The notes under the pieces were generated by a model that was not told the DNA's origin, did no database searches, and saw nothing but the letters and a program-made list of their open reading frames with translations. A stretch of 64,000 bases of DNA from Bradyrhizobium sp. (GTDB lineage Bacteria > Pseudomonadota > Alphaproteobacteria > Rhizobiales > Xanthobacteraceae), in assembly GCF_022844465.1 (NCBI RefSeq), contig NZ_JALHLP010000001.1, forward strand, positions 372,001 through 436,000, given 5' to 3'. This document shows positions 1-9,164 of the stretch, piece after piece. A program made the translations under genes and the position numbers. Position 1 is the first letter of the stretch; the number at the start of each line of letters is the position of its first letter.

Positions 1-200
1 AGAAAACCTGTTTCTTCTGCCGGACCGGTTTTGAAGGGTACCCCCTTCGAAATTCGATCCAGCCGTTTGACCTGATGTCTCGCCGACACCCTCTTTCGTC
101 GACCTGAGCTTTCAGAATTCGGCCCGCTTCGAAAAGCAGATCCTCCGAGGCTCGTGTGACGTGCCGGCATCAAGCCGCCGGCATTCTCAAAGAAGCGAAG
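1..200. other. Intergenic, no gene seen
   Basis: No convincing coding frame is visible. A short inverted repeat (GAAGGG, loop TACC, CCCTTC) lies at 33-48. It could belong to a terminator of a gene outside the window, but no T-run follows it on the + strand. Confidence 0.4.
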
Positions 201-293
201 TTACTTCTTCTTCTTGGAGACCCTGCGGGTCTTCTTCGCAGTCTTCTTCACTGCGCTCTTCGCCTTCTTCGCCTTCTTCGCTTTCTTGGCCAT
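201..293 (-). CDS. 30-residue lysine/alanine-rich basic peptide (histone H1-like)
   Basis: A very short gene. The translation starts MAKKAKKAKKAK and ends VSKKKK; about half of the 30 residues are Lys or Arg, arranged as KKA repeats like the tail of histone H1 / HC2-type nucleoid proteins. A strong Shine-Dalgarno sequence (AGGAGGG) sits 6 nt upstream of the ATG, which is the main argument that it is translated. It is probably a nucleic-acid-binding peptide, inferred from composition only. The KKA pattern resembles the C-terminal tails of TopA and RNase R further along. A longer reading frame on the same strand in another frame lacks comparable start signals. Confidence 0.6.
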   Translation of the reverse strand: MAKKAKKAKKAKSAVKKTAKKTRRVSKKKK

Positions 294-831
294 GTTGCCC
301 TCCTAATGTAGAGATGACTTGATCGTCGCGTGCATTCGGGAATCGAAATGCACTCCTCCCGAATACACCAACACATTGAAAAAAACAGCGTCCGGCTTAA
401 GGAAGTGTTGACGCAGCATTGCGAGCGCGCGCGAAGCGCTGCTGTCGACGACATCACGACGCGTTCGCGCATCGACGCAAAAACACCACCATGGTCGACG
501 CAGGCGTTGGCAAAAAATAAAAGTTGAGACTGCGCCACAGCAGTTTTTTAGATTCGTTCAACTGACCACCGACCTTCGACCGATGTCATCGCGCGACGTT
601 GGGTCCGTCGGAGGCCGCGCGCACGGACTCTGAGTCGCGCATTTTGGCAACAAAAAAATTTTCGTGGTCAGGACCACCATCGTCTCGTTGGCGCTCGCCA
701 AAATCCGATTCGTACACGAGTCGCGACCAACGATTCGGATCGGCGCAATTTGTCGCGATGGTTAATTTCGGATCGCGATCAGGGTGGATCGACGTTCTCG
801 CGCGCGTCGATCGCGGCGTCATCGACGAACG
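294..831. other. Intergenic region downstream of gatB
   Basis: About 540 bp between the lysine-rich peptide gene and the end of gatB. Several short frames cross it but none has a good ribosome binding site or a recognisable product. It must hold the leftward promoter of the small peptide gene. It is locally less GC-rich than its surroundings, with A-runs near 380 and 650. Confidence 0.4.
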
Positions 832-850
832 ACGTCCCGTTACGGGACGT
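832..850 (-). terminator. Hairpin just after gatB stop
   Basis: A perfect 8-bp stem (ACGTCCCG / CGGGACGT) with a 3-nt loop lies 1 bp beyond the gatB stop codon. There is no clear U-tract after it, so it may be an mRNA 3'-end stabiliser or a weak terminator. Confidence 0.4.
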
Positions 851-851
851 T

Positions 852-2336
852 TCAGATGCCGAGCTTCGCCTTGAGCAGATCGTTCACCGCTTGCGGATTG
901 GCCTTGCCACCCGACGACTTCATCACCTGGCCGACGAACCAGCCGGCGAGTTGTGGCTTGGCTTTCGCCTGCGCCACCTTGTCGGGATTGGCCGCGATGA
1001 TGTCATCGATCACCTTCTCGATCGCGCCGAGATCGGTGACCTGCTTCATGCCGCGCGCTTCGACCAGCGCGCGGGGATCGCCGCCTTCGGTCCAGACGAT
1101 CTCGAACAGGTCCTTGGCGATCTTGCCGGAGATGGTGGCTTCGCCGATCAGATCGACGATGGCGGCAAGCTGCGCCGCCGACACCGGCGAGGCCGCGATG
1201 TCCCGGCCTTCCTTGTTGAGACGCCCGAACAGCTCGTTGATCACCCAGTTCGCCGCGAGCTTGCCGTCGCGCGCCTTGTCGGCGAGCCCGGCCAGCACGG
1301 CCTCGTAGAAATCGGCGCTTTCGCGTTCCGCCACAAGCACACCGGCGTCGTAGGGCGACAGTCCGAAACCGCCGATGAAGCGGGCCTTCTTCTGGTCCGG
1401 CAACTCCGGCAATTGCGATCTGAGCTCATCGACATAGCTTTGCGTGAACTCGAGCGGCAGCAGGTCGGGATCCGGGAAATAACGATAGTCGTGCGCTTCT
1501 TCCTTGGAACGCATCGAGCGCGTCTCGACCTTGTCGGGGTCGAACAGCCGGGTTTCCTGCTCGATGATGCCGCCGTCCTCGATAATCTCGATCTGGCGCC
1601 GCGCCTCGTATTCGATCGCCTGGCCGATGAAATTGATCGAGTTCATGTTCTTGATCTCGCAGCGGGTGCCGAGCGGCCCGCCCGGCTTGCGCACGGAGAC
1701 GTTGACGTCGGCGCGCAGCGAGCCTTTTTCCATGTCGCCGTCGCAGGTGCCGAGATAGCGCAGGATCGAGCGCAGCTTGGCGACATAGGCCTTGGCCTGC
1801 TCGGCGTCGCGGATGTCGGGCCTGGAGACGATTTCCATCAGCGCCACGCCGCAGCGGTTGAGATCGACACAGGACATGGTCGGGCTCTGGTCGTGCAGCA
1901 GCTTGCCGGCGTCCTGTTCGAGATGCAGCCGCTCGATGCCGACCGTGACGGTATGGCCGCCACCGAGTTCGACCACCACCTCGCCCTCGCCCACCACCGG
2001 CGACTTGTACTGGCTGATCTGGTAGCCCTGCGGCGAGTCCGCATAGAAATAGTTCTTGCGGTCGAACACCGAGCGCAGGTTTATCTTCGCGTTGAGGCCG
2101 AGCCCGGTTCGCACCGCCTGACGTACGCATTCCTCGTTGATCACAGGCAGCATCCCCGGCATCGCCGCATCCACCAGCGAGACGTGGCTGTTCGGCTCGC
2201 CGCCGAATTCGGTCGAGGCGCCGGAGAACAGTTTTGACTTCGAGGTGACCTGGGCGTGGACCTCCAGCCCGATCACGACCTCCCAATCGCCGGTCTGGCC
2301 CTTGATCAGTTTGGCCGGTTTGACTGAGGCGTTCAT
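852..2336 (-). CDS. gatB: Asp-tRNA(Asn)/Glu-tRNA(Gln) amidotransferase subunit B
   Basis: GatB activates the misacylated Glu-tRNA(Gln) or Asp-tRNA(Asn) with ATP so that ammonia delivered from GatA can amidate it in the cytoplasm. The 494-residue protein opens with the family hallmark [12 protein letters not shown] and has the length of normal GatB, with the helical/YqeY-like tail at the C-terminus. I take the ATG at 2336 because it overlaps the gatA stop codon (ATGA); a frame-extended start 18 bp upstream would lie inside gatA. It is the last gene of gatC-orf68-gatA-gatB and is probably translationally coupled to gatA. Confidence 0.97.
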   Translation of the reverse strand: MNASVKPAKLIKGQTGDWEVVIGLEVHAQVTSKSKLFSGASTEFGGEPNSHVSLVDAAMPGMLPVINEECVRQAVRTGLGLNAKINLRSVFDRKNYFYADSPQGYQISQYKSPVVGEGEVVVELGGGHTVTVGIERLHLEQDAGKLLHDQSPTMSCVDLNRCGVALMEIVSRPDIRDAEQAKAYVAKLRSILRYLGTCDGDMEKGSLRADVNVSVRKPGGPLGTRCEIKNMNSINFIGQAIEYEARRQIEIIEDGGIIEQETRLFDPDKVETRSMRSKEEAHDYRYFPDPDLLPLEFTQSYVDELRSQLPELPDQKKARFIGGFGLSPYDAGVLVAERESADFYEAVLAGLADKARDGKLAANWVINELFGRLNKEGRDIAASPVSAAQLAAIVDLIGEATISGKIAKDLFEIVWTEGGDPRALVEARGMKQVTDLGAIEKVIDDIIAANPDKVAQAKAKPQLAGWFVGQVMKSSGGKANPQAVNDLLKAKLGI

Positions 2337-3820
2337 GCTTTTGCACCCCACCAATTCGGCGGCGTGAAGCGGCCGGCCGCCTGCTCGACCACCTCGCCCA
2401 GCGAGAACAGCGTCTCTTCGTCAAAGGGCCGTCCGATCAGTTGCAGGCCGAGGGGCAACCCCTGTTCATCCTTGCCGGCGGGCACCGCAATGCCCGGCAG
2501 CCCCGCCATGTTCACCGTCACCGTGAAGATGTCGTTCAGATACATCTCGATCGGATCGGCGCCGCCCTTCTCGCCGACGCCAAACGCGGCCGATGGCGTC
2601 GCCGGCGTCAGGATCGCGTTGACGCCGCTGGCGAAGCATTCCTCAAAATCCCGCTTGATCAGCGTGCGGACCTTTTGCGCGCGCAAATAATAGGCGTCGT
2701 AGTAGCCGGCCGACAGCACATAGGTGCCGATCATGACGCGGCGGCGCACCTCGTCGCCGAAGCCCGCGGCGCGGGTGTTCTCGTACAGTTCGCCGATCGA
2801 GCGGCCGGGCACCCGCAGCCCATAGCGCACGCCGTCATAGCGGGCGAGGTTGGACGAGGCTTCCGCGGGCGCCACGATGTAATAGGCCGGCAGCGCGTAT
2901 TTGGTGTGCGGCAGCGACACATCCACCAGTTCGGCGCCGGCCGCCTTGAGCCAGGCCGCGCCCTCGCTCCAGAGCTTTTCGATTTCCGCCGGCATGCCGT
3001 CGAGGCGGTACTCGCGGGGGATGCCGATCTTCATGCCCTTGACGGATTTTCCGATCGCGGCCTCATAGTCCGGCACCGCACGATCGACCGACGTGGTGTC
3101 CTTGGGATCATGGCCCGCCATCGAACGCAGCAGGATCGCGGCATCGCGGTTGGTGCGTGCGATCGGCCCGGCCTGGTCGAGCGAGGAGGCAAACGCCACG
3201 ATACCCCAGCGCGAACAGCGGCCATAGGTCGGCTTGACGCCGACGGTCGCGGTGAACGCGGCGGGCTGACGGATCGAACCGCCGGTGTCGGTCGCGGTCG
3301 CGCCCATGCAGAGCAGCGCCGCGACGGCGGAAGCCGACCCGCCGGACGAGCCGCCCGGCACCAGCGCGGTGTTGGAACCCTCGCGTCGCCACGGATTGAC
3401 CACCGGGCCGAAGCAGGAGGTTTCGTTCGAGGAGCCCATCGCGAACTCGTCATTGTTGAGCTTGCCGAGCATCACGGCGCCGTCGCGCCAGAGCTGCGAG
3501 GTCACGGTGGATTCGTAAGGCGGCACGAAATTGCCGAGGATCTTCGAGCACGCGGTGGTGCGCACATCCCTGGTGGCGAACAAATCCTTGATGCCGAGCG
3601 GGATGCCGGCGAGCGGACCGCCCTCGCCCTTGGCGATCTTGGCGTCTACCGCGCCCGCCATGGCGCGGGCCTGGTCCGGGGTTTCCAGCACGAAGGCGTT
3701 GAGCGAGCGCGCCGCCTCCATCGCCGCAAGATGGGCGTCGGTCAGTTCAAGCGCGGTAAAGGACTTCCGCGCAAGGCCGGTCCTGGCCTCGGCGATCGTC
3801 ATCGACGTCAGGTCGGTCAT
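2333..3820 (-). CDS. gatA: Asp-tRNA(Asn)/Glu-tRNA(Gln) amidotransferase subunit A
   Basis: This is the glutaminase subunit of the GatCAB complex, an amidase-signature enzyme releasing ammonia from glutamine. In the 495-residue product the Ser-cis-Ser-Lys triad is visible: K78 (IPLGIKD), S158 (GGSSGGS) and S182 (TGGSIRQP), with the standard 24-residue spacing between the serines. Start ATG at 3820 overlaps the stop of the small upstream gene by 4 bp (ATGA), and its own stop overlaps the gatB start the same way, so the three genes are coupled. A second amidase-family gene in the window (19928-21169) is a separate stand-alone amidase. Confidence 0.97.
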   Translation of the reverse strand: MTDLTSMTIAEARTGLARKSFTALELTDAHLAAMEAARSLNAFVLETPDQARAMAGAVDAKIAKGEGGPLAGIPLGIKDLFATRDVRTTACSKILGNFVPPYESTVTSQLWRDGAVMLGKLNNDEFAMGSSNETSCFGPVVNPWRREGSNTALVPGGSSGGSASAVAALLCMGATATDTGGSIRQPAAFTATVGVKPTYGRCSRWGIVAFASSLDQAGPIARTNRDAAILLRSMAGHDPKDTTSVDRAVPDYEAAIGKSVKGMKIGIPREYRLDGMPAEIEKLWSEGAAWLKAAGAELVDVSLPHTKYALPAYYIVAPAEASSNLARYDGVRYGLRVPGRSIGELYENTRAAGFGDEVRRRVMIGTYVLSAGYYDAYYLRAQKVRTLIKRDFEECFASGVNAILTPATPSAAFGVGEKGGADPIEMYLNDIFTVTVNMAGLPGIAVPAGKDEQGLPLGLQLIGRPFDEETLFSLGEVVEQAAGRFTPPNWWGAKA

Positions 3821-4023
3821 TTATTGATCGGGCTGCAGAAGAAAGGAGAAAGCGTCTTGTCGTTGGCGGGATCGCCGGCGCGGGCCTTGTCGGCGGCCTC
3901 GAGCTGATCCAGCACGGCGTCCATCGCCTTGTCGGGGTCGGCGGCCTTGCCCTGCCGCGCCATCGCATCGAGATAGTTCATATAGGCCTGATAGGCCTTT
4001 TCATCGTCGCACAGCAGGCACAT
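3817..4023 (-). CDS. Small hypothetical protein inside the gat operon
   Basis: A 68-residue protein with an N-terminal MCLLCDDE motif (two cysteines) and a charged helical middle (Tyr/Ala/Asp-rich, then [21 protein letters not shown]-like composition). I do not recognise the family. It lies 31 bp after gatC and shares an ATGA overlap with gatA, so it is certainly cotranscribed with the amidotransferase genes and probably coupled to gatA translation. No function can be assigned from sequence; a role tied to GatCAB, or merely a translational spacer, are both open. Confidence 0.8.
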   Translation of the reverse strand: MCLLCDDEKAYQAYMNYLDAMARQGKAADPDKAMDAVLDQLEAADKARAGDPANDKTLSPFFCSPINK

Positions 4024-4054
4024 CGAACGTCCGATCTCTCAAGGGAAACAGGGC

Positions 4055-4342
4055 TTATTCCACCACCTTCGGCACCAGGAAGAAGTGGTTCTGCGTTTCC
4101 GGCGCATTCTTCACCACGTCGTCGGCGATCTCGCCGTCATTGACGACGTCGCCGCGCTTCTTCATCGCCATCGGCGTCACCGAAGTCATGGGCTCGACGC
4201 CCTCGACATTGACCTCTGACAATTGCTCGACAAAGGCCAGCATGGCGTTCAACTCGCCCTGCAGATGCGGCACCTCGGCCTCGGTGACCGCGATCCGCGC
4301 CAGGTGCGCGATGCGGCGAACGGTGGCGGCGTCAACGGACAT
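4055..4342 (-). CDS. gatC: Asp-tRNA(Asn)/Glu-tRNA(Gln) amidotransferase subunit C
   Basis: GatC is the small subunit wrapping around GatA and stabilising its contact with GatB. The 95-residue product begins [19 protein letters not shown] and contains the usual conserved C-terminal part ([17 protein letters not shown]). The frame extends further upstream, but ATG 4342 gives the normal family N-terminus and length. First gene of the gat operon; the promoter must lie between 4343 and the divergent small gene at 4555. Confidence 0.96.
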   Translation of the reverse strand: MSVDAATVRRIAHLARIAVTEAEVPHLQGELNAMLAFVEQLSEVNVEGVEPMTSVTPMAMKKRGDVVNDGEIADDVVKNAPETQNHFFLVPKVVE

Positions 4343-4554
4343 TTGCAGGCCTCGGGCGGGAAATTCGCCATCTGCCGTATAGCAGAGGCCGCTTTTGCGC
4401 CGCAACCGCATGGACCGCGCCGACGCGCGATTCTCCACCTTTTGGGCTGGGAAAGCCCGGGAACCGCCGCACGACGAAACCGTTTTTATCCCTGAAGCAG
4501 TCTTCCTGAAACAGTCGCGGGATGAAGTTGATCCCAGGAAGCGGAGGCCGTGCC

Positions 4555-4671
4555 ATGGCCACACTACAAGACGAAAACGAAAGCGGCGGGGCGGGAGGCT
4601 GGGACCCCGCGCTCTGGTCCATCAGCACCGCACTTGGCGCCGCGATCGTCTACCTCGCCTGCCTGGGCTGA
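4555..4671 (+). CDS. 38-residue putative single-span membrane peptide
   Basis: A tiny gene starting [16 protein letters not shown] and ending in a hydrophobic stretch of about 17 residues ([16 protein letters not shown]), so probably one membrane span with the N-terminus outside the membrane core. A GGAGG sequence sits about 7 nt before the ATG. The frame ends 1 bp before the stop of the convergent nitronate monooxygenase gene, so it fills exactly the space left free. I do not recognise the family. It reads divergently from gatC. Confidence 0.6.
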   Translation: MATLQDENESGGAGGWDPALWSISTALGAAIVYLACLG

Positions 4672-4672
4672 G

Positions 4673-5752
4673 TCAGCTTGGCCGCAACGCGCCGAGCCGG
4701 GCCAGCGCCGCACCGGCAAGCGCCCGCGTCAACTCCGCCGCCGGCATCTCGCGGCCCATCCGTACCGCCTGCCCAGCCCAGAGGTTGGTAAAATCGACCT
4801 TGCCGAGCTTCTCGGCCGCCGCCTTCAGCGGCGCGAGCGCGGTCGCGGCATGCGGAAACGACGGCGCTTCCGGCCAAATCGGACCGACCTCGGCCATGAC
4901 ACGGTTGACGACCCCGCGCGCCGGGCGTCCGGTCATGACATTGGTGATGACGGTGGAATCATCATGCGCCTGGGCCAGCGCCGTCCGCGCCGGCGGGGTC
5001 ACCGTGGATTCCGGGCAGCGCAGATAGGCGCTGCCGATCTGCACGCCGGATGCGCCAAGCGCGAACGCCGCCGCGATGCCGCGCCCATCGGCGATCCCGC
5101 CGGCCGCGATAACAGGCACCCTGACGGCATCGACCACCTGCGGCACCAGCGCAAAGGTGCCGGGCTGCCGGGCGATGTTGTCGGTCAGGAACATGCCGCG
5201 GTGGCCGCCGGCCTCCGCGCCTTGCGCGATGATCACGTCAACGCCGTGCTCCTCCAGCCAGATCGCTTCCCTGACGATGGTTGCCGACGACATCACGGTG
5301 GCGCCGGCCGCCTTGACGCGCTTCACCAGCGCGGGATGCGGCAGGCCGAAATGGAAGCTGACCACTTCCGGCCTCAGTTCCTCAACCACCGCGCACATTG
5401 CTTCATCGAATGGCGCGCGGTTGGCGGCAGTCATGGGTGCGGCGGGATCGACGCCGAATTCCCCGTAGTAGGACTTCAGCAGGGCTCTCCACCCGGCCTC
5501 GCGCGCGGGATCGGCCTCGACCGGCGTGTGACAGAAAAAATTCATGTTGATCGGCGCGGTGACGCGCTGGCGGATGATGTTGACCTGTTCGCGCGCCTTC
5601 TCGGGCGAGATCATCGCGCAGGGCAGCGAACCCAGCGCCCCGCCCTGCGCCGCCGCGATCACCAGCTCCGCGTCCATGACGCCGGCCATCGGCGCCAGCA
5701 CGATCGGAAATTCGGTCTTGAAGAGGTCGATGATCCGGCGGTCTGGCCACAT
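4673..5752 (-). CDS. Nitronate monooxygenase (2-nitropropane dioxygenase family)
   Basis: An FMN-dependent TIM-barrel enzyme of the NMO/2-nitropropane dioxygenase family, which oxidises alkyl nitronates. The N-terminal FPIVLAPMAGVMD and the AQGAEAGGH phosphate-binding region are typical. Start: ATG 5752 (MWPDRRI) matches family N-termini; a further in-frame ATG at 5806 would add 18 residues. It is divergent from the LysR gene at 5908, with a LysR-type box between them, so it is the likely target of that regulator. The exact substrate cannot be told from sequence. Confidence 0.88.
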   Translation of the reverse strand: MWPDRRIIDLFKTEFPIVLAPMAGVMDAELVIAAAQGGALGSLPCAMISPEKAREQVNIIRQRVTAPINMNFFCHTPVEADPAREAGWRALLKSYYGEFGVDPAAPMTAANRAPFDEAMCAVVEELRPEVVSFHFGLPHPALVKRVKAAGATVMSSATIVREAIWLEEHGVDVIIAQGAEAGGHRGMFLTDNIARQPGTFALVPQVVDAVRVPVIAAGGIADGRGIAAAFALGASGVQIGSAYLRCPESTVTPPARTALAQAHDDSTVITNVMTGRPARGVVNRVMAEVGPIWPEAPSFPHAATALAPLKAAAEKLGKVDFTNLWAGQAVRMGREMPAAELTRALAGAALARLGALRPS

Positions 5753-5848
5753 GGTTCGGCTCGCTCGATTGGATTGAAGATGCGGGTCAGGCGCGGGCAT
5801 CGGCATATCCAACTCGCAATCTGGACAGCCAGTCTAGACCCAACTAAC

Positions 5849-5865
5849 ATTCACTAAAAATGAAT
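5849..5865. promoter_or_regulatory. Candidate LysR-type regulator binding site
   Basis: ATTCA-N7-TGAAT, a perfect 5-bp inverted repeat that contains the classic T-N11-A pattern (TCACTAAAAATGA). It lies in the 155-bp divergent region between the nitronate monooxygenase gene and the LysR gene, 43 bp before the LysR start codon, where LTTR autoregulatory sites normally sit. Confidence 0.55.
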
Positions 5866-5907
5866 AACATAGAATTCTGCCATCTCTAAAATGAAACGGA
5901 CCTCGCC

Positions 5908-6789
5908 ATGGAATTGAGCGATCTCCTGACCTTTTCGACCGTCGCCCGCCTCGGCGGGATCACCCGCGCCGCCGACGAACTCAACACCGTCCAATCCAAC
6001 ATCACGCAACGGGTCAAGGCGCTGGAAGCCGAAATCGGCACCGCTTTGTTCGAGCGTCACAGCCGCGGCATGACATTGACCGGCGCTGGAAGACGACTGC
6101 TGCCCTATGCGCAGCGGATGGCGGCGCTGTCGCGCGAGGCGATGCTGGCCGCGCGAGACGACGGTGAACCCAAGGGACCGCTAGCGATCGGCTCGTTGGA
6201 GACAACGGCCGCGGTGCGCCTGCCACCGCTGCTGGCTGAATTTCATCGCCGCTTCCCGGCGGTGCGGCTGAGCCTGCGGACCGCCACAACCGCCGAGCTG
6301 GTGGCCGGCGTGCTCAACGGCACCTTCGACGGCGCGTTCGTGGCTGGCCCCATCGATCACGCCGAGCTCAACGCAACGCTCGCGTTCCGGGAAGAGCTGG
6401 TGCTGGTGACGGCAAGACAATGGACGAGCCTCGGCGCCTTGCGCGCGGGCACGCCGGAGTCCGGACCTACCGCGCTGGTTTTCCGTACCGGCTGCACCTA
6501 CCGGCAACGACTGGAGCAGGTCTTCTCGGAGCTCGGCTGGCCGTCTTCCGCCCGGTTCGAATTGGGCACGCTCGACGGCATGATCGGCTGCGTCGCCGCC
6601 GACATGGGCGTGACGCTGCTGCCGCGCGCCGTGGTCGGACGGAACGAGACTGTCAGCATTCACACGCTCGACCCGGCGCAATCCGGGGTCGACACGCTGT
6701 TCATCACCCGCCGCAGCGCCCATCGATACAGCGCATTGCAGGGTTTCGCCGCCTGCCTCGGCAATAATGCCGAGGTGATCGCCGCCTGA
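5908..6789 (+). CDS. LysR-family transcriptional regulator
   Basis: A 293-residue LTTR. Residues 1-60 form the winged helix-turn-helix (FSTVARLGGITRAADELN, followed by QSNITQRVKALE); the rest is the periplasmic-binding-protein-like effector domain. It resembles the PtrR/YneJ-type subgroup by eye, but I would not name it. Divergent orientation to the nitronate monooxygenase and the T-N11-A box between them suggest it controls that gene and itself. Convergent at its end with the protease-nuclease gene (11 bp apart). Confidence 0.93.
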   Translation: MELSDLLTFSTVARLGGITRAADELNTVQSNITQRVKALEAEIGTALFERHSRGMTLTGAGRRLLPYAQRMAALSREAMLAARDDGEPKGPLAIGSLETTAAVRLPPLLAEFHRRFPAVRLSLRTATTAELVAGVLNGTFDGAFVAGPIDHAELNATLAFREELVLVTARQWTSLGALRAGTPESGPTALVFRTGCTYRQRLEQVFSELGWPSSARFELGTLDGMIGCVAADMGVTLLPRAVVGRNETVSIHTLDPAQSGVDTLFITRRSAHRYSALQGFAACLGNNAEVIAA

Positions 6790-6800
6790 AGCTTGAGCGG

Positions 6801-8960
6801 CTAGATCCTGATGTCGTCGAAGGTCTCGATCAGGCGAGGCCCCGCAGCGGTGGCCTCAAGCGAGTCGGCCTGTAGCAATTTGCCGAAGTCCAGCCTGGTG
6901 AGTTTCGCAAGGTCCGTGATCGAGACCTGGAAGACCCGGACATCCTCCGCCGAAAGCTTCTCCGCATCCCGGATCCTGTCGATATCCATGACGAGATGCC
7001 GCTGGCTGACAATGAAAGCCGCCGCCTTGAGGCGGTCGTTGTGCTTGCTGACCAGTATCTTCCAGAAGTATTTCGGGATCGCCACGCCGCCGAAGACCGG
7101 GTCCTTGTGCGGCTTGCCTGACGGGTCGGGCAGATCGGCGTCGTCGGCATCAGGACCGTCGAAGATCGGCCCGTTCAAAACCACGCCCCGGTCACGGCGC
7201 TGCAGCAGCTCGTCGCGCGTGTAATCCTCCAACCCCGCCCATAGCTGCTTGCCCTGGTTGAAGGACCAGAATTGCGGCGCGCAATTGGTGAAGTGAAAGG
7301 AGTCGTCGCCGTGCGCCTTGGCCTCTTCGACGCTGTCGCCCCAGGTTGCGTCGAGGCGGCGGACGAGATGCCCGCGATCGAACGGATTGGCGCTGCGGTC
7401 GGCTTCAAACGTCTTTTGCTTGCCATAGAACTCGTTGCCGATCTGGAAGTCCTCGTCGATCCGGGGATCGCGCAGCCAGGAATCGCCCTCGCGCTTGCCG
7501 ACGTCCTGCTGCGCGCCGCCGTCGATATTGACGGCACTGAAGAAGGCCAGTTTGCGCTCCTTGTTCATGACCACGCTGTAGTTGAAGTATTTCAGCTCGA
7601 ATTTTGAGGAAGCGGACTTCAGCCTGGCGACCTTCGATTTGAGGGAGGCCGGAATTTGCGGCAGCGGCACCGAGAGTTTTCCCGCGCCGATGAAGTTCGG
7701 CTTGAAGCCCCGCCGCGATCCCAAAGTGGACTGGTCGATATGCACGGCCTCCATCGGCCGACCCGTGAGCAGGCCAATACGGGCGCCGCCGACCGGCGGG
7801 GCTGGCGGCGCCGTTGGCGCCTGAACCGGCCCTGCTTCCGAGCGGTCCTGGACGCTCTTCTGGAACAATGGCACAGGAATACGCAACGGTATCACCAGCG
7901 AGGTCCTGTCGCCGGACTGCTCGAACCAGAGCTCATTGTTTCCATAAGGAGGCGCAGCGGGTGGTAGGGGCGTCTTTTCCGTCGAAGGCAGCGGCGGTTG
8001 CACTTCGTCGAGGACCGGCTTCACCAGCGGATGCGAGCCGACCGTCACCTTCAGATCGGCGACGATGGCGCTGACGCGAACACCCTCATTGGCGATCCAC
8101 TCGATCGAGGTTTCGTCCATCGACGGATCCCACACCTTGCCGTCCTTGGTGAGGATGCGGCCCTGTCCATCCTTTTTCGGGACGCCGCTATGGTGCAGGG
8201 CGATCACCTGCCAGAACCGGTTGAACGCCGGAGCGCCTGACGAGCCGGAACTGGTGTCGGTCATGTACCAGACAAAATCCCCGGCATATTTCAGCAGCTT
8301 GTTGTCACGAACGCATATCTGCTTGGGCTGTCCGCTGGGGTGCTGGATGATCGTCAGATATTCGCCGGGGTCGCCCTTGCCCGGCTGCGCGCTGAGCGGC
8401 AGCCATCCCCAATCGATCAGTCTTCGGCCGCCGACCAATGATACCGGCGCCACCGCCACGATCGAATAGTCGAGCCTGTCGTTGGTGTAGAACAATTTGT
8501 CGGGCTCGAAGCCGAACCGCACGGGCTCCCGCTCCATGCCGGCGACGTCCAACTCATGGTCGAAATCGGCAACCGAGTTGAGCGCGTCGCCCGGTCGGCC
8601 GAACACGTGGTTGTTGGTCATCAGCAGCCCGGGAGCGATCAGGAAACCCGACGCATAGCCCAACAGGTTTGCGCGCGCATCCTTGAGCTGGATGCGGCAG
8701 ACAGATCGCGCGGCAATGACGCCCTTGGCCAGAAAATTGATGCCGTCGAGTTCGTTGCCGCTGATGATCCGTTCAAGCCCGATCCGGGCGGCCACGGCAT
8801 CATCGGTTTGCGCCAGCAACTGGCGCAAGCGGGCCCGCTTCTGCTCGACCGTCATGGAGATTGGCCCGTCGCCGAGTTTCCGGTCCAGCGCGGCGGGCGA
8901 GAAATCCGCTTGCTTGAAGCGTCGTTCCGAGGCGGCAATGATCCCGCGTTTCATGAGCAT
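6801..8960 (-). CDS. Trypsin-like serine protease fused to a DNA/RNA non-specific (NUC) endonuclease
   Basis: A 719-residue two-domain protein. The N-terminal part (about 75-290) is a V8/trypsin-like protease: His118 in TNNHVF, Asp164 in RLDYSIVAV and Ser241 in SGSSGAPAF. A proline-rich linker (about 315-395) leads to a C-terminal NUC (beta-beta-alpha metal) nuclease with the DRGH motif (His531) and the downstream Asn559 of FTNCAPQ. An N-terminal helical region (about 1-70) precedes both. No signal peptide or membrane span is evident, suggesting cytoplasmic action. Start: the ATG at 8960 has GGAG 6 nt upstream; an ATG 6 bp further out is possible. Protease-nuclease fusions of this kind are discussed as conflict or phage-defence effectors; function here is inference. 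It stands alone, convergent with the LysR gene. Confidence 0.9.
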   Translation of the reverse strand: MLMKRGIIAASERRFKQADFSPAALDRKLGDGPISMTVEQKRARLRQLLAQTDDAVAARIGLERIISGNELDGINFLAKGVIAARSVCRIQLKDARANLLGYASGFLIAPGLLMTNNHVFGRPGDALNSVADFDHELDVAGMEREPVRFGFEPDKLFYTNDRLDYSIVAVAPVSLVGGRRLIDWGWLPLSAQPGKGDPGEYLTIIQHPSGQPKQICVRDNKLLKYAGDFVWYMTDTSSGSSGAPAFNRFWQVIALHHSGVPKKDGQGRILTKDGKVWDPSMDETSIEWIANEGVRVSAIVADLKVTVGSHPLVKPVLDEVQPPLPSTEKTPLPPAAPPYGNNELWFEQSGDRTSLVIPLRIPVPLFQKSVQDRSEAGPVQAPTAPPAPPVGGARIGLLTGRPMEAVHIDQSTLGSRRGFKPNFIGAGKLSVPLPQIPASLKSKVARLKSASSKFELKYFNYSVVMNKERKLAFFSAVNIDGGAQQDVGKREGDSWLRDPRIDEDFQIGNEFYGKQKTFEADRSANPFDRGHLVRRLDATWGDSVEEAKAHGDDSFHFTNCAPQFWSFNQGKQLWAGLEDYTRDELLQRRDRGVVLNGPIFDGPDADDADLPDPSGKPHKDPVFGGVAIPKYFWKILVSKHNDRLKAAAFIVSQRHLVMDIDRIRDAEKLSAEDVRVFQVSITDLAKLTRLDFGKLLQADSLEATAAGPRLIETFDDIRI

Positions 8961-9164
8961 CGTCATCTCCGATCAAAATCAGCGAGCGCTCTAAAAAACT
9001 CACGCGACAACGGGCGCGCAAAACCGCACGTCGCTACCTGTTCGGCGAGTTTAGCTCCGTCTTCCGATAGGCTTGCTGGCGACGAGGGCCATCTGGCGCG
9101 GACCGAAAAAAATTGAAAAAAGAGTACACTACCTGAATGCGTCAAGGTAACTCAGCGACAACCG

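Noticed and set aside
248-538. 96-codon minus-strand frame overlapping the lysine-rich peptide gene
   Set aside because: It overlaps the small gene in another frame, ends in poly-Arg from the same KKA codons read out of frame, and lacks the strong ribosome binding site that the small gene has.
750-3907. Long + strand frames (about 490 codons each) over gatB and gatA
   Set aside because: Antisense shadows of the gat genes with no homology I can recognise.
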